Shown here piece after piece: positions 54,008 through 60,737 of a DNA stretch of 64,000 nucleotides; the first letter of the stretch is position 1, and every line of letters begins with the position of its first letter. Source of the stretch: Bagarius yarrelli. Taxonomy: Eukaryota; Chordata; Actinopteri; Siluriformes; Sisoridae. A model generated the notes under the pieces. The model ran no database searches and was not told the DNA's origin. It saw only the letters and a list, made by a program, of their open reading frames with translations. The DNA lies in the NCBI GenBank assembly GCA_005784505.1, contig VCAZ01000019.1:1015001-1079000 (forward strand). The letters are read 5' to 3'. The translations under genes and the position numbers were made by a program.

Positions 54008-57000
54008 ATAAATGGATAGATGGATGGATACCTTAGGGGAAATTCTATAAGTAATAATGAATACTGCCACTTTCTGTACTTTGCAATACTTTATCATTAT
54101 GCATCTTTGCACCATCCATAACTATCTAATGTTACACCTCTAGATTCCATCCATATTTACTGTATCACACATCCATAACTATCTATTGTTACACCTCTAT
54201 ATTCTATCCATATTTACTGTATCACACATCCATAACTATCTATTGTTACACCTCTATATTCTATCCATATTTAATGTATCACACATTCATAACTATCTAT
54301 TATTACACCTCTGTAATTATCAACCTCATTCCCTTATTTATTACACTGCTATTTATTGTGATGCTAACTGCTTTTTATTGGCTCTGTACATGTACCTTGC
54401 ACAATGACAATAAAGTTGAATCTAATCTAATCTAATTAAATAGAGAGTGAAATAAGACGTTTATTTGAAGTGATTGCGTGTAACTAGACATTAATACTCA
54501 ACAAGTTAGTATGTCAGAGTACTTGCATGTATGTACTAGTATGTTTACAAAAGTATAATGTTCTTCAGGGTAAACAAGGTGAAAGAGGCCCTGATGGGAT
54601 TTCTGGTCCAGCTGGTCCTGAGGTATAACTTAAATTATTATAAAACACATAATTAAAATAATATTTAATTATTACTTTTGATGTAAATCCTACTTTAATT
54701 AAAAGTAATAATGCAATTGTTTTCAGGGTTTCCCTGGTGACATCGGGCCACCTGGACAAAACGGGCCTGAAGGACCAAAGGTTAGTAAGTTAACAAGTTA
54801 TGGAAGGTGATAGCTCAGTGATTAAGGTGTTGGGCTGCTAACCAGAAGATTGTGGGTTCAATTTCCAGCACCACCAAATTAGCACTGTTGGGTCCCTGAG
54901 CAAGGCCCTTTAAATGATTAAAATGTAAGTCACTCTGGATAAGGACATCTGCTAAATGCTGTAAATGTTGGTGTGTGTGTCAGGTTGTTTTTGTGTATAT
55001 AATATAATCCCAAAATATATATACTTTTCCAAAATTCCAAAATTTTAATATGCACATATACATACAATTTCTACCACCAGCTACAGAAATTTAAATGTTT
55101 GCAAGGCCATTACATCTGTGTATGTATTTGCCACACAGGGCGCACCTGGAGCGAGGGGATTACCAGGTCCTCGTGGAGCTGCAGGACGAGAGGTGTGTAA
55201 GTGTGTGTGTATGTATGAGAAGAAGCTATAAGATACAGACTGAGAAAGTTTTTCAACCAACTGCAAAAAAATGATTAGGTTTTTTTGTATTCTGTATGTA
55301 AGGGAGATGAGGGCCCACTTGGACTACCTGGACCGACAGGACTGGAGGTAAGCGTAGCCCCAAAAACTGGTGTGTGCTAGTAGCTGTGATGTATATTTGT
55401 ATAAGGGCAGAACGGTGGCTTAGTGGTTTACACAAAAACACATACAGCCACCAGTATCTTGTTCACAGCACTGATCGCCAGTAGAAATGGAGCTGGGTCT
55501 GTTTTTTAAGTGGCTAATTATAAAACACTTATGTGGAAAGGTGAAGGAAGGCACTTATTTAAAAGGGTACAGTCTATGGCTTAGTCTAGTTGCTATTGCC
55601 TCACTACAAATAAGAAAATACTTGGCTCTTTTTTTGTCTGACTGGGGTTTGAAGATGAATAAATACATATGAAGGCATTGGCTTTGTGAGTCTTAAATCT
55701 AAAAGGAGATATTATGAAGCTGAAACAGGTGGGCTTGTCTAGGGTTTGATAGCAGGGTATTTTCTATAATCATATACAGTCAGAAATATTTGAAAAGCGT
55801 AATCCAACTGGAGCCGTCAATCTCTGGACGCTCTGGATCCCCGCAGGGTTTGTCTCTTCTTACTAAAGGTCTACTGGTGCTGGCACAATCTCTGGATACC
55901 TTGAGATGGGTATAAAAAAGAAAACAGGTGGAGAGAAATTATCGTAGCTGCTCTTTGCGCTGCAAACACAGTCTATGCTGATCTTGATCTGTTGAATGCA
56001 TTGTGACAGAATTCATCAGGAATTGCTCATCATGGCATGCAAGTTCAGTGAACACTTATGCATTCAAGCCCCTTCTGTAAAGCCCCCTTAGTTGCCAGTT
56101 TGTTTTGGTCACTTCCATGACCATGACCACTGTATCACAACTAACTTTACTGAAATCTAAGCAAAAACAAAAATAATATTAAAAAGGGAAATTCGCATGT
56201 ATTTTTCCAACAGTTTTAATACTTTTCTCTTGTTTACTTATTCATTTTCTCTTTTTCACTTTGTATCTTCTCAGGGTATTATGGGAAATAAAGGTTTTCC
56301 TGGCAAAGTCGGTCCTGAAGGAGTTAAGGTTAAAGTTTAAATTTATACTAACACAAATGACACATTCTGAGGAGCACAAATGTACAACTGTGTTGGTTTA
56401 CCTTTTCAGGGAGAACAAGGAGACATAGGAAAGGCTGGTTTAATGGGAGAGAGAGTAAGTGTTATTTCCTCAAAAGATGAACTGGTGAACTGATATCATG
56501 TTAAAAATAACTGCAATGGTAATTACAGTGCCTTAAAAAAGTATTCTTACCCTTTGAACATTTTTACATTTTTTCACCTTTCAACCACCAATTTAAGCGT
56601 TTTTGTTAAGATTTTATGTAACAGATCAACACAAAGTAGCACATAATTGTGAAGTGGAACGAAAAATGATATATGATTTTCAAAATTTTAAGCAAATAAA
56701 AATGCATTTGTATTCAGCCCCCCTGCATCAATACTTTGTAAAGTCACCTTTTACTGCAATTACAGCTGCAAGGTTTTTGGGGTATGTCTCCACCAGCTTT
56801 GCACATCTAGAGACTGAAATTTTTGCCAATGCTTCTTTGCAAAATAGTTCAAGATCAGCCAGATTGGATGGGAAACGTCCAACAGCAATTTTAGTCTTGC
56901 CACAGATGCTTAATGGGATTCAGGTCTGAAGTTTCTAACACATAAATCTTCTAACACACAAATATTTTTTGATGCAAAATATCCCATTGTAGCTCTGGCT

Positions 57001-60000
57001 GTATGTTTGAGGTCATTGTCTTGCTAGAAGGTGAATCTCCTTCCCAGTCTCAGGTCTTTTGCAGCCTCCAACAAGTTTTTCTCCAGGATTGCCCTTTATT
57101 TAGCTCTATCCATCTTCCTATCAACTCTGACCAGCTTCCCTGTCCCTGCTGAAGGAAAGCATCCCCACAGCATGATGCTTTACTACCATGTTTTACAGTG
57201 GGGATGGTGTGTTCAGGGTGATGAACAGTGTTACATTTCTGCCACACATAGCACTTTGCATTTAGGCCAATAAGTTCAACCTTGGTCTGTGTTCCCCCAC
57301 TTGGCTTGTGGCAAACTGCAACTGGGATTTCTTATGTCTTTCTTTTAACAATGGCTTTCTTCTTTTTGACAATCTTCTATAAAGACCAGATTTGTGGCGT
57401 ACACAACTTATAGTTTTTCTGTGGACAGATTCGTCCATCTGAGCTGTGGATTTCTGCTGCTCCCCTAGAGTGATTATGGCCTCTTGGCTGCTTCTCTGAC
57501 CAATGCTCTCCTTGCTCGGTCTGTCAGTTTAGCTGGATGGCCATGTCTTGGTAGGTTTGCAGTTGTGGCATCCTTTTTTTCATTTTTGGATGATGAATTA
57601 AACAGTGCTCCTTGTTCAAAGCTTGGCATATTGTTATTAAAACCTAATGCTGCTTTGAGCTTCTCCACAACTTCATCCCTGACCTGTCTGGTAAGTTCTT
57701 CGGTCTTCATAATGCTGTTTGTTAACCAGTGTTCTCTAACAAACCACTGAGGCCTTTACAGAACATGTGTATTTATACTAAGACTAAATTACACACAGGT
57801 GGACTCTGTTAACTAATGAGGTGACTTCTAAAGGCAATTGATTGCACTGGATTTTATTTAGGGGTATCAGAGTACAGGGGGGCTAAATACAAATGCACGC
57901 CACACTTTTCAGATTTTTATTTGCTTAAAATTTTTAAAAACGTATATCATACCTTTACTTTGTGTTGGTAAATTACATTAAAACGTAATAAAATACATTT
58001 AAGTTTGTGGTTGTAAGGTGAAAAAAAAGTTTGAATGGGGTATGAATACATTTTGAAGGAATTGTACATACTGGATATATTACACTCAAAAAAAAAAAAA
58101 CTGTTGACAACAAAATGCCAAAAATGTATGATTTTAACTTTGTGTGTAGGGTTTGGTTGGCTTTGTGGGACCAGTGGGGGAACCTGGAATAGCAGGAGAA
58201 AAGGTGAGCCACTGGTTTACCTCAAATGACAGTAAATTTTAAACATGACTTTATGAGTAAATATTGGTGTGTGTGTGTGCTTATTCTGTGTGTGTTTTGT
58301 GTTTTTCCAGGGTGATCGAGGAGAGACAGGATTGCCAGGACCACCAGGCGAAAAAGGATCCACTGTAAGTATGCATTGAAACTACACATCAAGGCTTACG
58401 CATACACAAAGATGTATGTGCACATGCAGTCACGCCGTGTAGATATGAGTTGGGATTTTCAGTGGCGCTAATAAATATTTCAATAATTAAAATCTGTAAT
58501 TATTTCCTTTAAGCTTTGTAATCACTAATTTCTGATGATGCACCGATGCAAAGAAAAATAAAATCTGCCAAAATACTAACACAGAAAAAAAAAATATATA
58601 TCAGTTGGAGTAGCTGACTGCAGTGTAGTTCAGACCAACTTTAAGCAAATTTAAATCTCCAAAAATTCTATGCTATATTCTATTTATTTGGAAGTACAAA
58701 TGTACCCGTGAAAACAGAAACATTCTCAATGCTGTATAAATTTACATCTAACCATGTAAATTATTTTTAGAGCATGTACAGACACCCTTATCCTGAGCGA
58801 CTTACATTATTCTCTGTTATACTAACTAAGCAATTGGGGGTTAAGGGCCAAAATAGTATTTTGCTGTATTTTTTGTATTTGAAAATGTTTATTTTTACCT
58901 TTTACAGGGCATAAATAACTAATGTACGTTATTAGCACAAGATTTACTAAACTCTCAGATTCAGGATACAGTAATATTATTTTAGTTTTCTTTTCTCTTC
59001 TGCACTAATTTAGACTACTTAAGAGTTAATTCAATTATTTTTCTATGAGACCAAACAAAAGAATCATGTAAGCATGCAGTTATTTTTTTTAAAGAGAATT
59101 TATGATAATACATTTATTCATTCATTTATCTTCTATACCCGCTTATTCCCTAATTCAGAGTCACGGGGATCTGCTGAAGTCTATTTCAGCTGTCTTTCAA
59201 ACACACAGGCAATTTAGAATTAGCAATCAAAATAACATACATGCTTCTGGACTGTGGGAGGAAACCGGAGTACCCGGTGTAAACCCACGCAAGCATGGGG
59301 AGAACACAAACCAAACCTGGGCCTTCTTGCTGTGAGGCAACGGTGCTACCACTAAGTCACTGTGCTGCCCAGAGACAAAAACATCGGAACAAAGACTATA
59401 GACTATAAACTAAACATGGTGTTCGAAAATAACACAAAGTAGGAATAGCAAAAACACTAGCATACATTTGCATGTTCCCACTGATGTAGCAATGATGTTT
59501 GATGCAGACGAGTGATGCGTCTTAAACCGAACCAATTATGCACGTCAGCACAGTTGTTTTCCTTAACCACTTATTAACTTAAATGTGCACTTCCAAAATT
59601 GCACACTTTGTGGAATTCCTTAAGGCGTGGTGTGGGTATTGGGACATGGCCCAGAATTAGTAGCAACAGAATTAGGACAAAGACAGACTGTAACACAGGA
59701 GTTTAAATATAGACACTAATAAAGAACATAAAGAAAAAAAAAACAATCACAGAACTAGGGTTAAACACAAGACAGATATATAACAGGAAAATGAGCCACA
59801 AAACAAAAGGATTATAGAGGAAGAGTCTTTTTCATAATAAAGTGGTTGCCCCTATGGTGGCTTAGTGGGGTAACATTCCACATGTCTCAGACAATAATAA
59901 AATAGGAGTCATTTGTGTTTGTGATGTTGCTCACTCAGCATTTACTGAGGTTAAAGGAATAACATAATAACAAATATTTTAGAATTGCTGTGATTTAAGG

Positions 60001-60687
60001 TTAAACAAATTAAATTAACTTTAAACTATTTGGGCATTTACAGTACAACCAAAATCACAACTGTGGGAACAGATGGAATGAATCATATTTTACTAAATGA
60101 AATTATTTAGCTAATTTTGGCACATATTAATTATAAAACTATTATTAGCTCCGCAACTAGATTTATGTACATTGCTGTGTTGCTCTTATAATCGTGCCCA
60201 CTATTAATTTTGTCTTTTACAGGTTTATAGTATTGCATTATCCTGAAATTCATCAGTATTATTTAGTATATTATTGCTCATATTATTGTGGTGTTTGTGC
60301 GGTATGGTTATTATAGCATGAAATTACATTTGTTTCAGGGTCATCCAGGAACTCCTGGGGAAGCTGGACCTCCCGGACCACCAGGTTCACCCGTAAGTTC
60401 TAGCTGAACATTCTAAAAATGTTAAAAGTATTCATTGACACTGTAGTATTCATTAGTGAGTCTTGTTTATAAAAAAAATACTAAAAAAAGAACCAAGAAT
60501 CTGTTTCTCTAAAACTGACAAATAATAAACTGCAAGGGACAAAAAATCCCTCAACTATTTAAAAACTCATATTCCTTTGTCATTTAGGGCGCTCCTGGAT
60601 CAGCAGGCCCTGCTGGTGCTCGAGGGACTAAAGGAAGACGGGTAAGTTACAGTATATCCATTAGATTTTTTGTAAAGTTCATTTTGC

Positions 60688-60737
<50 letters not shown>

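Larger units (their letters stand above)
53257..54568 (+). other. col27a1 intron 18
   Basis: Almost entirely repeats: SINE-B with TG and GGAT tracts (53400-54030) and an L2-like LINE tail with 57-bp tandem repeats (54040-54440). Confidence 0.75.
56455..58149 (+). other. col27a1 intron 24 (mostly one Tc1 element)
   Basis: The Tc1-like element at 56526-58064 occupies about 91% of this intron; without it the intron would be about 155 bases, in line with its short neighbours. Confidence 0.85.
58365..60338 (+). other. col27a1 intron 26
   Basis: About 2 kb. It holds a SINE-A fragment (58770-58850) and a SINE-B (59112-59372). The part at 59640-59880 is repeat-like but unclassified. Confidence 0.6.
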
